From an uncultured Bacteroidota bacterium (GTDB lineage Bacteria; Bacteroidota; Bacteroidia; Chitinophagales; Saprospiraceae), in the NCBI GenBank assembly GCA_937872515.1, contig CALMSX010000122.1, forward strand, positions 1 through 64,000: DNA of 64,000 nt, read 5' to 3'. A program made the position numbers and the translations under genes. Below the pieces are notes generated by a model. The model had not been told where the DNA came from. It was given only the letters and a program-made list of their open reading frames with translations, and did no database searches. How positions within the stretch are numbered: the first letter of the stretch is position 1; the number at the start of each line of letters is the position of its first letter. Below, in pieces: positions 9,954 to 19,247 of the stretch.

Positions 9954-11450
9954 TTGACTTTAAAGAGACTTGCCGGAGAAACTGCCATTTATGGATTGAG
10001 CCACATCCTACCCAGGATCCTCAATTTTTTAGTCATGACGGTTTATCTTACCTATCGGTTCAAAAACCCTTCTGATTTTGGAATTTTCAGTGAGTTGTAT
10101 GCTTATGCTACCATCATCTTATCCCTGATGGTGTTCAGGATGGATACTGCCTATTTCAGATTTGCTACACGGGAGGGTGAATCCGGAGGGGGTTTGGTGT
10201 ACGAAACCACATTTGCCATCATGGCTGTGATTTCCGGGTTGATTACCCTGGTGATGTTGGTGGCAAATCAACAGATTGCAAACTATCTTGGCTATCCCCA
10301 AGACGCACACTATGTGAGCTGGTTTGCCTGGATCCTCGCCCTGGATGCTTTTACTACCTTGGTATATGCAAGATTTAGGCTGGAAGGGAGGCCCATCAGG
10401 TTTTTAATGTTTAGGGTTGCTAATGTTTTTTTTACCATATTTTTTGTCTTACTTTTTTTAGAAATATTGCCGAGGTTTTTTCCTGGCGTTATTAACAGTA
10501 TTAGTTCTCTCACAGGCATCAACAAAGAATTGGATTATGTTTTTGTAAGCAATCTGTTAGCCAGCCTCCTGGTGTTTTTAGCCATGGTTCCGGAAATGAT
10601 GAAAATGAAGTTTGCCTTCAACAAAGACCTGGCTTACAAAATTGTTCAGTATTCTTGGCCGCTGGTCATCATCATCGTAGCGGGCAACATCAACCAAAAC
10701 ATTGCAGTTCCTCTCCAACAGTTTTTTTTGGATGGAACCCTTGAAGAAAAAAGAGCAGTGAGTGGCATTTTCAGTGCTGGAGCCAAACTTGCCATCCTCC
10801 TCAACCTTTTTACAACCGCTTTTAACTATGCCGCAGAGCCCTTTTTTTTCAATCAGGCGGCTAAGGATAAAAAATATGAAATCAATGGTGTCATTTCTAA
10901 GGCATTTACCCTGTTTTCTGCCTTTGTGATCCTGGGCACTTATTTTTACATCGACATTGTTTTGCTGATGATTGGGCAGAACTATAGGGGAGGGGTGGCA
11001 GTCGTGCCTGTACTCCTGCTATCTTATTTGTTCCTGGGCTTGTATTACAATTTTTCCATCTGGTACAAGCTGGCAGACAAAACCATTTACGGCGCATATA
11101 TAGCCTTTGGCGGTGTGTTCATCACCCTCGCCGTGAGTTGGTTGCTTATTCCTGCAACCGGCATGATGGGTTCTGCCTGGGCATCGCTTGCCTGCTTCTT
11201 ATTTATGGCCATCAGTGGGTATAAGCTTGGACAAAAACACTTTCCAATTGCTTATCCGGTCAAGGATTTGATTAAGTATAGCCTACTCACCGCCTTCCTT
11301 CTCTTCCTGGCCTGGGAGGTAAGACAATATTTTGATAATATGTGGATGAGAATGGCAATCAACACAGCATTTTTAGCCTCTTTTATCGCTTATATTCTTA
11401 TCTTTGAACGCCCATTTATCCGTCAATACATTCGCAAATCAAAAGTTTAG
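9954..11450 (+). CDS. Wzx/MATE-like polysaccharide or lipid flippase
   Basis: A polytopic membrane protein of 498 residues with about 12-14 hydrophobic segments. Its N-terminus, KRLAGETAIYGLSHILPRILNF, is typical of oligosaccharide flippases of the MOP superfamily (Wzx, polysaccharide_synt). Such proteins move lipid-linked sugars across the inner membrane. The start used here is TTG at 9954, because no ATG precedes the conserved N-terminal part; it lies 51 bases after the permease stop. No glycosyltransferases are nearby, so the cargo is unknown. The downstream biotin-carrier gene begins 4 bases after the stop. Confidence 0.82.
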   Translation: MTLKRLAGETAIYGLSHILPRILNFLVMTVYLTYRFKNPSDFGIFSELYAYATIILSLMVFRMDTAYFRFATREGESGGGLVYETTFAIMAVISGLITLVMLVANQQIANYLGYPQDAHYVSWFAWILALDAFTTLVYARFRLEGRPIRFLMFRVANVFFTIFFVLLFLEILPRFFPGVINSISSLTGINKELDYVFVSNLLASLLVFLAMVPEMMKMKFAFNKDLAYKIVQYSWPLVIIIVAGNINQNIAVPLQQFFLDGTLEEKRAVSGIFSAGAKLAILLNLFTTAFNYAAEPFFFNQAAKDKKYEINGVISKAFTLFSAFVILGTYFYIDIVLLMIGQNYRGGVAVVPVLLLSYLFLGLYYNFSIWYKLADKTIYGAYIAFGGVFITLAVSWLLIPATGMMGSAWASLACFLFMAISGYKLGQKHFPIAYPVKDLIKYSLLTAFLLFLAWEVRQYFDNMWMRMAINTAFLASFIAYILIFERPFIRQYIRKSKV

Positions 11451-11454
11451 CGTT

Positions 11455-11919
11455 TTGAAATACACGATCAACGACCACATAGAAATACCACTCGAAAGCC
11501 TCGCAAAAGGTTCGATTATTCATCAAACAGGAGATGAGTACCGCTTTCTTTACAATGAAAAATTGTATGACATCAGGGTGATGGCATACCATCCTGAAAC
11601 CAAGACCTACCAGATGAAGGTCAATGGGTATCGATTAAAAGTCCAACGTTCAGATAAAATTGACGAACTGATACAAAAGCTGGGCTTTAACCAACCGCCC
11701 AAGGTGGCTTTAAAAGAAGTATTAGCTCCTATGCCGGGACTGGTCAAAGAAGTATATGTCAAGGCTGGTGATGAAATTAAAACAGGGGACAATCTTTTTA
11801 TCCTGGAGGCCATGAAAATGGAAAACATCATCAAAGCTGCCGGAGAAGGAATCATTTCTGCTGTAATGGTCAATCAGGGAGATAAAGTAGAGAAGAACGG
11901 ATTATTAGCTAAATTATAA
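11455..11919 (+). CDS. Biotin carboxyl carrier protein (stand-alone)
   Basis: A small biotin-carrying protein of 154 residues if the TTG at 11455 is the start. The frame is open 17 codons further upstream, but that part lies inside the flippase gene. The C-terminal half (about 88-154) is a biotinyl/lipoyl domain with APMPGLV and the EAMKMEN motif; K121 is the predicted biotinylated lysine. The N-terminal half is a beta-rich linker domain like that of propionyl-/acyl-CoA carboxylase carrier proteins in Bacteroidota. The carboxylase and biotin carboxylase subunits are not in the window. The next gene starts 5 bases downstream. Confidence 0.87.
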   Translation: MKYTINDHIEIPLESLAKGSIIHQTGDEYRFLYNEKLYDIRVMAYHPETKTYQMKVNGYRLKVQRSDKIDELIQKLGFNQPPKVALKEVLAPMPGLVKEVYVKAGDEIKTGDNLFILEAMKMENIIKAAGEGIISAVMVNQGDKVEKNGLLAKL

Positions 11920-11924
11920 TAAGA

Positions 11925-12338
11925 ATGAAATTTTTAAATTACCTAACCATGGCCCTGGTCCTGGTATTATTTTCGTGTGAAAATAAGGAAAAACAGGAAG
12001 TTCAAACCTTGTTTAAATCTGTAATGGAAGTACACGACGGGGTGATGCCCAAAATGGATAACATCCATGAAGCCAGAAAGACCTTAAAAGAAAAACTGAC
12101 TACCGCCGATTCAACAGAGGTGTCTGCCCTGCTTGAAAAATTGGATTCTGCAGACGAAGCGATGATGGTATGGATGGAAGATTTTAACTCTTCTTTTGAG
12201 ACCATGCCAATTCAGGAACAAAAAAAATACCTGGAACTGGAAAAAGAAAAGATCACCAAGGTTAGGGATATGATGATGGGTTCATTGGAAGAATCACAAA
12301 AATGGATGGACAGTCATGGGGGCAATGAAAAAAAGTAA
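11925..12338 (+). CDS. Putative lipoprotein with helical C-terminal part
   Basis: A 137-residue protein with a lipoprotein signal peptide: a hydrophobic stretch ends in LFSC, with C18 the predicted lipidated cysteine. The mature part is charged and strongly helical, with heptad-like Leu/Met spacing and a Met- and Lys-rich C-terminus. It resembles small helical lipoproteins found in many Bacteroidota, but I cannot give a function. It overlaps the start of the Sco1 gene, which suggests coupling with copper/oxidase maturation genes; that is inference from context. Confidence 0.75.
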   Translation: MKFLNYLTMALVLVLFSCENKEKQEVQTLFKSVMEVHDGVMPKMDNIHEARKTLKEKLTTADSTEVSALLEKLDSADEAMMVWMEDFNSSFETMPIQEQKKYLELEKEKITKVRDMMMGSLEESQKWMDSHGGNEKK

Positions 12339-12945
12339 ACTGATTCTTGGAGCCTTGACCGTGCTGGCCCTTTCATGTCAACCGGGTTCAAAAGGCGATA
12401 AACTGCCGGTACTTGGCAATCCAACTACTGATAATGGGGTTACCAAAGAACATACCATCAGGCCATTTACCTACTTTAGTCAGGACAGTGCCGTGATCAC
12501 CAATGACAGTCTGGCAAATGGCATTTACATCGCTGATTTTTTCTTTACCAGCTGCCCTTCCATTTGTCCGAGGGTGATGAAACAGATGCTCCGCCTTCAT
12601 GATGAATTTAAAAATGTAAATGGAGTGCGTTTGGTTTCCTTTACTCTTGATCCTAAAAGAGACAGCATTGGCAAACTTTCTGTGTATGCAGAAAACATTG
12701 GCGTTAAATCTGATAAATGGTTGTTCTTAACCGGAGACAAAGACTTTACCCTGGACCTGGCCGATGACTATTTTGTTGCAGCGTTGGAAGACCCAAGTGC
12801 TCCTGGTGGTTTTGACCACAGTGGTAAGATCATCTTAGTTGACAAAAAAGGACGTGTTCGTTCTTTTTGTGAGGGCACCGACCCTACCACGATTCCAGAC
12901 TTTATTAAAGATGTTCATGCCTTGTTGAATGAAGAAGACAAGTAA
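12325..12945 (+). CDS. SCO1/SenC family copper chaperone, lipoprotein
   Basis: Sco proteins are membrane-anchored thioredoxin-fold copper chaperones that mature the CuA centre of cytochrome c oxidase. From the ATG at 12325 the protein is 206 residues with a lipobox ALSC (C18). The copper motif CPSIC (C77 and C81) is complete, and the distal histidine lies in FDHSGK near residue 170. An ATG three codons upstream is an alternative start. The gene overlaps the lipoprotein gene before it and, by 17 bases, the cytochrome c gene after it, so the three form a tight unit. The cytochrome oxidase genes themselves are not in view. Confidence 0.92.
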   Translation: MKKSKLILGALTVLALSCQPGSKGDKLPVLGNPTTDNGVTKEHTIRPFTYFSQDSAVITNDSLANGIYIADFFFTSCPSICPRVMKQMLRLHDEFKNVNGVRLVSFTLDPKRDSIGKLSVYAENIGVKSDKWLFLTGDKDFTLDLADDYFVAALEDPSAPGGFDHSGKIILVDKKGRVRSFCEGTDPTTIPDFIKDVHALLNEEDK

Positions 12946-13315
12946 GGCCTTTCTTGTTCTTACTTGCCTGGCTTTGTATCATTCTTGTCAGGACACCTTC
13001 ACCCAGGGCCAGCGCATTTATTCTACCTTGTGTGCCAATTGCCATATGGATGATGGCAGTGGCCTGAATGATTTAATTCCCCCACTGAAAGGAAGTCGGT
13101 ACCTAAATGGAGAAAAAGAGGGTATTGTTTGTATTATCAAAAATGGGATTAGGGCTGATTCATTAGGACTGACCTTAAAATACATGCCTTCTCACCAAAA
13201 GATGACAGAGGTGGAGATGACCAATCTGCTCAATTATCTAAGCACAACATTTTCTTCTGGCAAACCCTGGACACTTTCCGAAATCAAAACTTTGAAAAAG
13301 AACTGTAAGCCTTGA
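12929..13315 (+). CDS. Small class I cytochrome c
   Basis: A secreted monohaem cytochrome c of 128 residues. An N-terminal hydrophobic segment (1-19) is followed by a cysteine (C20) that may be lipidated. The haem-binding CANCH motif is at C35-C38-H39, and a methionine in KYMPSH is the likely sixth ligand. The C-terminal helix (MTNLLNYLS) is typical of cytochrome c. Overlap with the Sco1 homologue suggests a shared role in electron delivery to, or assembly of, a terminal oxidase. It is the last gene of the plus-strand run; the next gene is convergent. Confidence 0.92.
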   Translation: MKKTSKAFLVLTCLALYHSCQDTFTQGQRIYSTLCANCHMDDGSGLNDLIPPLKGSRYLNGEKEGIVCIIKNGIRADSLGLTLKYMPSHQKMTEVEMTNLLNYLSTTFSSGKPWTLSEIKTLKKNCKP

Positions 13316-13330
13316 TTTTTGTCCAAGCCA

Positions 13331-13361
13331 AAAAGGCTGCCCCCGGGGAACGGAGGCAGCC
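13331..13361 (-). terminator. Intrinsic terminator for giant protein A gene
   Basis: On the minus strand a GGCTGCC/GGCAGCC stem, extended inward by CGG/CCG after one mismatch, is followed by TTTTTGG. It lies 52 bases after the stop at 13413. In the plus direction it is followed by only a short T stretch and would be weak for the cytochrome gene. Confidence 0.8.
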
Positions 13362-13412
13362 GAAAAGAGTTTTGGTTATTACGTCATATCGAGGATTCGA
13401 CGTAAGCAATTG

Positions 13413-16400
13413 TTACTTGAGGCCGATCATCACTTTGGTTGCTGAGTAGTCACCACTTTCAATCTGGTAGTACATCACTCCACTAAAGTCTAGCGAAGCC
13501 ATGTTTACTGTGAAAGTGTTTAAGCCTTTTTGAGCTGATTTTGATTCTCTCATCAACTGTCTTCCAGTGACGTCAATGATGGTTAATACCGCTTCCTGAG
13601 ATTGGGGAAGGTAGAAGCTAATGGTAGTAAGATCTTTGAAAGGATTGGGTTCGTTTTGATAGATTTCGAAAGTATCAGGTGTGTCCTTTGCCAATTTTCT
13701 GAATACCAGTTGGATGCCGGATTCTTCCAGATTTTCACCTGTGTAGGCAGCACCCTGGAGGGCATTTTCATTGACAAACAACATGTCTGAAATCACGCCT
13801 GTTTTAAGAGCGGTCACTTCCAGTGTGAGCAATTGGGCAGGTGAAGTTCCATCAGCGCTGTTCCAGCTGACAAGGGTTGTACCCTCTTTATTGGTATGGT
13901 AAAATTCATCTGCACTCACCATGTCAAACAACACTTCGTTGATGGTTAGACCCTCAGTCTGAATGGCCATTTGCAGGGCTTTCATATTGAGGTCTTTTAC
14001 AGGAATGTGTATTTGATAGCTATTGCCTTTGATTACATCCATCTCTTCTACCACCAGATTTAGGTTGTTGGCAGTTCTGTTTTCTGACGGCTTGTCATTG
14101 ATATTGGCAACAGCATTGTTGTTGACATCACCAATTTTAATGCCTTTGAAATCCTGACCTGAAACGGCTTGATCCAATTGTGTTACATCGATGCTTTCAT
14201 CCAATGGCCATGGGCTTTGTGGATTGGCAATCGGTGTTTTGGAATCAATAAACCTCCAGCTCTTGTTGTTGACAAAAGTTGGCAATACACCCAGGATTAC
14301 TTTTCTCAACTCTACAAGGTCAGATGCAGATATTTTGGCATCACCATTGACATCGGCAGCAATTACATTTTCGGCATTTGTAAACTTACTGGCTCCCAAA
14401 ATGTGTCGTTGAATCATCACCAGGTCGAGCGTGCTCACACCATTCAATGGATCATCGTTTTTGCTGGCTGATAGTTCGTAATCGATGTACATTGGGTTGT
14501 TGGGGAACATGTAATTTCCAGTATTATCCGTTTTCAGGTTTTTGGAAATGGTATTGGATGCTCCGCTCAAATGGATGTTGGCCTGGTTGATACCCTTGTC
14601 AATAAATTTCAAACTTCCTGAGATCGGAGCAGACAAACTGCCTCCACAAGCTCCCTGGTTGTCGAGCAAACTGAGGGTTACATTACAATAGTCGAAATTG
14701 AATTTCTCATCCCACACTGTCATTTCAACATCGGCCTGTGGCAGGTCGTCGCAGTTGAAAATTTTGGAAGAACTTTTGGAAGCCGGCACCCATCTCTGTG
14801 CATCTCCTGCTGTAAATTCTGCCACGGTTGCATTTTCTCCTTTTCCTTTGAAGTAATGTTCAATGTTGAGTTTAGAAAGTACAGGGTGTGCCTGGTCAAA
14901 GGTGAACAATAAATTTCTTGACTGTGTACAGTTGTCGAAACTTCCTTTGTCAAAGTCCCTTGCCCACAATTCAACCTGGCCATTGACCATCAGGGCAGTG
15001 CTAAGGCTGATACAGTAAGGAGTTGGTTTTTTCTTGTCTACTACCATAAATGTTGCGCTGCATGCAGTTAGGTTGCCACAACCATCACTTACCTTCCACT
15101 GAATTTTGTGGTTGCTCATGCTACCGGTAATGTCTTCCGGTATGGTAATAGATACTTGTTGTCCTGATGAAGTAGGAGACAGGTATTTATCCGGAATGCC
15201 ATTGGCATTGCTGTCATTGTTAAATGAGTTGTCGGTGGGTGATACATAGCTGGTGTATTCGTAATCGGTGATACCATCACCCCATAGATCAACCAATACT
15301 ATCCATTTCAACCACTTGCTGGCACAATCACCATTGTCGTCGGCTACATTGGTCAATACCAGGTTTTTCAACTCACACTTATTGCCATCGCTGTCGGCAT
15401 CCGCATTGTCATTTACTTCAAACATCTCATCTTTACAAGTAAGTACCGGAGCAACATTGTCTAAAACTTTGATGATTTGTGTGCCGGTCCAAATTCCACC
15501 AGATTGTGGATTGTTGGGCTCGTAGGTACACCAGTCGATAACAGTAAACTTGTTTAAGATCTTCATACAAGCACCATCTTCTACGTAGAAGGTATCGCTC
15601 TGCAATGAATGGCCCAGCAAATTACATGCACCACCTGTGTAAGTAGGCTTTGGCTCTGCCGGTAAGTTTTTACAATCAGTCGTAATGTCCTTAGGAAAGG
15701 TCACATATACTGTACCTGGAGGAGTTGGTCTGACATAGATGTTTTGGAAACAATAGATTTGCGGGTGACCTTTGATCCACCACTTTCTTCGCACTGTTCC
15801 CGATCCGCAACTGTTTAAGCTGGTGTTGTCGGAATACTCCACTTCACCTGCCGCACAGGTATAGAAAGAGGTTGCTCTTCCTGTTACATCCAGATTTTTA
15901 TAATCCTGGTCGCATTCCAGTGTAATGTCTTTTGGACAATATAGGGTGGGTGCCAGCTTGTCTTCGACTCTTACATAAGACCATGTCTCATTGTAGTTGT
16001 CTCCGGCTGTACCGTAGATGCCGTTCATGTCGCCATCATCCCATACGCGCAACCATATTTTTACATTGCCAAAAGGCACACCGTTTTCAACGCCTGTCAA
16101 ATCTTTACAACAGAACTTTACAAAGGCTCCATTGTCCGGATCATAATTCGGACTGTTGGGATCTGATGAGCCGTCAAAAGAGTGACCATCTGCATTGTAA
16201 GTGGCATTGCCCGTAAACCCGCAGCTATCAACGTCTCTTCTGATTTCCAGTTTCACCGCAGTACAGCCATCATGTGAACCATTGTCAATGCTGGCAGCAT
16301 AGATTTTAGCAATACCCTTGCCGTCTCCACCATTGGTCAGTGAAACCACTACAAATTCTTTTGAAATCGCTACCGGTGAAGTTAAGTCACGCACAGATAC

Positions 16401-17612
16401 AGTAATGGTATCGATGCCGGTATTGTCACAACAGTCAACCGCTTTATAGTAAAACTGATGATCACCTTTTGGTACATTCAAGGCAATCCAGCTATGGCTC
16501 GCCTGGTGATACACAATCTGTGTTCCCAGTGGGCCACCTTCAATTCTGTATTCAACACTGGATGAACAGTTGTCGTGTAGAGTTGTGGGATCAGGGAAAG
16601 ATACATTGGCTGTACAACCCCATGGGTCAGTACTTACCGTAAGATCTTTTGCAATAACGGTTGGTGCCTTGTTGTCAGTCGCCTTGATGATTTGAACAAA
16701 GTTGATACTTTCTCCTGAACACCAATCAAGTACAGTCCAGGTTCTGATTACCTTTCTGCTATCCAAACAGGCTTGGCCACAAGCCAATATTTCTGTGTCG
16801 GTTTTGGCAGCCGCCAAATTGCAAGGTCCATCATTCGAAATAATGGCTCCGTTGATGGTAGGCCATGCATATTTTCTGGCCAGGGCTTCACCTAAAGTAG
16901 GCTTCAAATAGTTAAAGATATCAATCATACCGGTTTTTGCACCACAGGTCAATTGAACCAATGGAGCCGGTGGTGTTACATCATCCAGTGTAACCGGTGC
17001 CAGATAAAAATACGATACACACGGTGGTGATGCATTGCCATAAATGTCCTTGTAAACGTAAGAACGCTCCAATACTTTTCCGTTGCATCCATTATCGATG
17101 ATTCTTTCGGTTTCGATGATGGTGTAGCTGGAACAGTTTTCATTGACTTCAGGAGTGGGTACTATCACAGTACCTTTCTGAATGCCTTCCAGATCGCTGC
17201 ACAAAAAGTGACAATCCGGGTCGGTATTGCCTTGAGGACAAGGACAATTTTCTACAATAGGAGGAAGTTTGTCTTCCACAGTAATGTTGCCCCAACAGCT
17301 GTTGCCATTGGTGGTGTTGGTCACGGTTACCGTGTGAAAACCCGGGCGGGTTACAATGGTACCGATAACGTTGGATATCTTGACAGTAAATACACTCCAG
17401 GGTTGGTTGTACGTACCTTCAAGAATCATGTCCGGAGTAATCTCCGCTTCGCAATCACCGTCTAATGAAACCTGAACCAGGTCATTACAGGCAATGGCGC
17501 CGTTTTGTTGAGAATAGCCCATAAGGCTGTAGAAAAGCAGAAATGTGAGAATAATCGGCTTGGGAGTCCGCCACACACTTCCACCAAAGGAAAATTGAGT
17601 TAATTTTTCCAT
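13413..17612 (-). CDS. Giant secreted protein A: HYR-like modules, dockerin, T9SS sorting domain
   Basis: A 1399-residue extracellular protein. An extended signal peptide (hydrophobic 18-32) ends near GYSQ. Residues about 40-125 hold a module, VSLDGDC ... SCWGNITVEDK, that also occurs in proteins B and C. Up to about residue 1010 there are Cys-rich HYR-like/Ig-like modules, many ending in DxxAP. A small CNA-B/CarboxypepD-like domain is followed by a dockerin (about 1060-1115: STLDLVMIQRHILG ... AADVNGDAKISASDLVELRKVILG). A beta-rich, possibly cohesin-like domain follows. The C-terminal 85 residues form a type A T9SS sorting domain (YQNEPNPF, VTGRQL). It is probably exported by the Por system and surface-attached. 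An adhesive or scaffold role is inference. It is transcribed alone. Confidence 0.88.
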   Translation of the reverse strand: MEKLTQFSFGGSVWRTPKPIILTFLLFYSLMGYSQQNGAIACNDLVQVSLDGDCEAEITPDMILEGTYNQPWSVFTVKISNVIGTIVTRPGFHTVTVTNTTNGNSCWGNITVEDKLPPIVENCPCPQGNTDPDCHFLCSDLEGIQKGTVIVPTPEVNENCSSYTIIETERIIDNGCNGKVLERSYVYKDIYGNASPPCVSYFYLAPVTLDDVTPPAPLVQLTCGAKTGMIDIFNYLKPTLGEALARKYAWPTINGAIISNDGPCNLAAAKTDTEILACGQACLDSRKVIRTWTVLDWCSGESINFVQIIKATDNKAPTVIAKDLTVSTDPWGCTANVSFPDPTTLHDNCSSSVEYRIEGGPLGTQIVYHQASHSWIALNVPKGDHQFYYKAVDCCDNTGIDTITVSVRDLTSPVAISKEFVVVSLTNGGDGKGIAKIYAASIDNGSHDGCTAVKLEIRRDVDSCGFTGNATYNADGHSFDGSSDPNSPNYDPDNGAFVKFCCKDLTGVENGVPFGNVKIWLRVWDDGDMNGIYGTAGDNYNETWSYVRVEDKLAPTLYCPKDITLECDQDYKNLDVTGRATSFYTCAAGEVEYSDNTSLNSCGSGTVRRKWWIKGHPQIYCFQNIYVRPTPPGTVYVTFPKDITTDCKNLPAEPKPTYTGGACNLLGHSLQSDTFYVEDGACMKILNKFTVIDWCTYEPNNPQSGGIWTGTQIIKVLDNVAPVLTCKDEMFEVNDNADADSDGNKCELKNLVLTNVADDNGDCASKWLKWIVLVDLWGDGITDYEYTSYVSPTDNSFNNDSNANGIPDKYLSPTSSGQQVSITIPEDITGSMSNHKIQWKVSDGCGNLTACSATFMVVDKKKPTPYCISLSTALMVNGQVELWARDFDKGSFDNCTQSRNLLFTFDQAHPVLSKLNIEHYFKGKGENATVAEFTAGDAQRWVPASKSSSKIFNCDDLPQADVEMTVWDEKFNFDYCNVTLSLLDNQGACGGSLSAPISGSLKFIDKGINQANIHLSGASNTISKNLKTDNTGNYMFPNNPMYIDYELSASKNDDPLNGVSTLDLVMIQRHILGASKFTNAENVIAADVNGDAKISASDLVELRKVILGVLPTFVNNKSWRFIDSKTPIANPQSPWPLDESIDVTQLDQAVSGQDFKGIKIGDVNNNAVANINDKPSENRTANNLNLVVEEMDVIKGNSYQIHIPVKDLNMKALQMAIQTEGLTINEVLFDMVSADEFYHTNKEGTTLVSWNSADGTSPAQLLTLEVTALKTGVISDMLFVNENALQGAAYTGENLEESGIQLVFRKLAKDTPDTFEIYQNEPNPFKDLTTISFYLPQSQEAVLTIIDVTGRQLMRESKSAQKGLNTFTVNMASLDFSGVMYYQIESGDYSATKVMIGLK

Positions 17613-17648
17613 GGTAAAAAGTTTTGGTTATTAAAAAAGGTTAATAGC

Positions 17649-17665
17649 CAGCACACCATGTGCTG
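17649..17665 (-). other. Small perfect hairpin in the 5' leader of giant gene A
   Basis: CAGCACA and TGTGCTG form a perfect 7-bp stem around a 3-base loop. It lies between the predicted transcription start (near 17701) and the ATG at 17612, about 37 bases before the start codon. It may affect mRNA stability or ribosome access, but there is no direct evidence. Confidence 0.5.
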
Positions 17666-17707
17666 CGTTCAGAATTAAGAAGGGAAAATTTTAAGCAGAT
17701 TATGTTG

Positions 17708-17715
17708 CAAAGATA
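17708..17715 (-). promoter_or_regulatory. -7 box TATCTTTG for giant gene A
   Basis: The reverse complement is a perfect TAnnTTTG box and implies a leader of about 85-90 bases. No clear TTTG was seen at the -33 position. The rest of 17716-17907 is AT-rich with T- and A-runs, and I found no gene or clear terminator for the neighbouring alaA. Confidence 0.6.
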
Positions 17716-17907
17716 GGGTCGTTTATTACGGCCAGTGAAATTTTATTGTGGGTAATTTTTGAATTTTTTTTTTACTGATAAGAATTAGTTTTCATATGTG
17801 CTTATTTTTCGGCTGTCTTGCAATGTTGTATTCAAAAAGTATTTTTCTATAATTACTTTTATTTACCAAATTACCTGACCACTTGGGTAGATTTTAAATG
17901 CCCGTTT

Positions 17908-19119
17908 TTATCTTTTGTGATCATCCAGAAAACTTTCGAGCAAGTCAAAGGCCTTCGTCAATACTTCTTTATCGGCCAAAAATACCAGACGAAAATGAAA
18001 ATCATCCGTATGATTAAAGCCGGTTCCAGGCACCAATAATACATTTCGTTCGGTCAGGTACCTCAAAACAAAATCCTCGTCTGATTGAAAATCAAACCTG
18101 TTTTTTTCAAAGGAGGGAAAAACATACATGGCCCCTTTTGGTGCTATACATTGCAAACCTTCTATCGAATTGATTCTATCAACAGCATACACCTTTTGTT
18201 CATACAATCTCCCTCCGGGTGAAACTGATTTTTTAATTTCTTCAAAATGTTGAAGTGCAGCAGGAATGACAGCTTGGGCCAGGGCGTTGCTGCACAAACG
18301 CATAGATGCCAATAAGTTGATGCCCTCCCAAAAGCCGGCTGCTTTTTTTGTATCTCCACTCATGATCATCCAACCGGCTCGGTATCCCGCAGCAAAATGA
18401 TTTTTGGATAGTCCGCCATAGGTGAGAAAAAGGCCCTCTGTACTTAAGGCCGCACACGCTGTATGACTGCCTCCATCGTAATAAACATGATCATAAATTT
18501 CGTCGCTGCATACCACCAAATGGTGTTTTTGCGCCAGATCCACCATTGCCTGGAGACAGTCGATATCATAAACGGCCCCCGTGGGGTTGTTGGGGTTGAT
18601 GATGACCAGGGCCCTGGTTTTGGTTGAAATTTTTCGCTCGATATCATCGAGATCGGGCTGCCAGCCGTTTTTTTCATCACATCGATAATGTACCGCTTTG
18701 CCACCTGCCAATCCTACTGCAGCGGTCCATAATGGGTAGTCAGGTGCCGGAACCAAAACTTCTTCACCGGCATTGAGCAGGGCCTGCATTGACATCAGTA
18801 TGAGCTCACTCACACCATTGCCAATGACAATTTGTTGGGGAGTAAGTCCCACAATTTGCCCACTGGTGGCATAAGTGGCCACTGCTTCCCTGGCCTTGAT
18901 ATTGCCCAATTGATGGGTATAGCCACCTAATTCTGTCAAGCTGTCTTTCAGCTTGTTTTGGATGATGTCAGGTACCTCCAGGCCAAATGCTGCCGGATTG
19001 CCGATGTTGAGTGGAATGATGGCCTGACCCCGGGCTTCCATTTCAAGTGCCTTCAAATAAATAGGTCCCCTTATGTCATACCTGATGTCGTTCAGTCGTT
19101 GACTTTTTTCCCAGTACAT
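17908..19119 (-). CDS. alaA: Alanine/glutamate-pyruvate aminotransferase, AlaA family
   Basis: A PLP-dependent class I aminotransferase of 403 residues. It aligns by eye along its whole length with E. coli AlaA, which makes alanine from pyruvate and glutamate: YDIRGPI near the start, LNIGNPAAFG, GNGVSELI, VPAPDYPLWTAAV, INPNNPTGAVY (174-184), SDEIYD (205-210), and the Schiff-base lysine K239 in GLSKNHF. PGGRLYEQ near the C-terminal third also matches. The ATG at 19119 is chosen; a TTG six codons upstream is also in frame but lies against a possible promoter. It is divergent from fhs. Confidence 0.93.
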   Translation of the reverse strand: MYWEKSQRLNDIRYDIRGPIYLKALEMEARGQAIIPLNIGNPAAFGLEVPDIIQNKLKDSLTELGGYTHQLGNIKAREAVATYATSGQIVGLTPQQIVIGNGVSELILMSMQALLNAGEEVLVPAPDYPLWTAAVGLAGGKAVHYRCDEKNGWQPDLDDIERKISTKTRALVIINPNNPTGAVYDIDCLQAMVDLAQKHHLVVCSDEIYDHVYYDGGSHTACAALSTEGLFLTYGGLSKNHFAAGYRAGWMIMSGDTKKAAGFWEGINLLASMRLCSNALAQAVIPAALQHFEEIKKSVSPGGRLYEQKVYAVDRINSIEGLQCIAPKGAMYVFPSFEKNRFDFQSDEDFVLRYLTERNVLLVPGTGFNHTDDFHFRLVFLADKEVLTKAFDLLESFLDDHKR

Positions 19120-19213
19120 ACCTTTAATTTGCCGCAAATATCGTTAAAAAAACGGGCTCGTCATCGGCCGGAACAAAGGCATTGACAGGATAGGATGTAT
19201 ATAAAATATTTAA

Positions 19214-19221
19214 TATCTTTA
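19214..19221 (+). promoter_or_regulatory. Possible -7 box TATCTTTA before fhs
   Basis: TATCTTTA differs by one base from TAnnTTTG and ends 26 bases before the fhs ATG. The only nearby TTG (19182-19184) is about 29 bases upstream, which is too far for a standard -33 element. Confidence 0.35.
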
Positions 19222-19247
19222 CCATCCCTAATCAAATCGTCACATTT

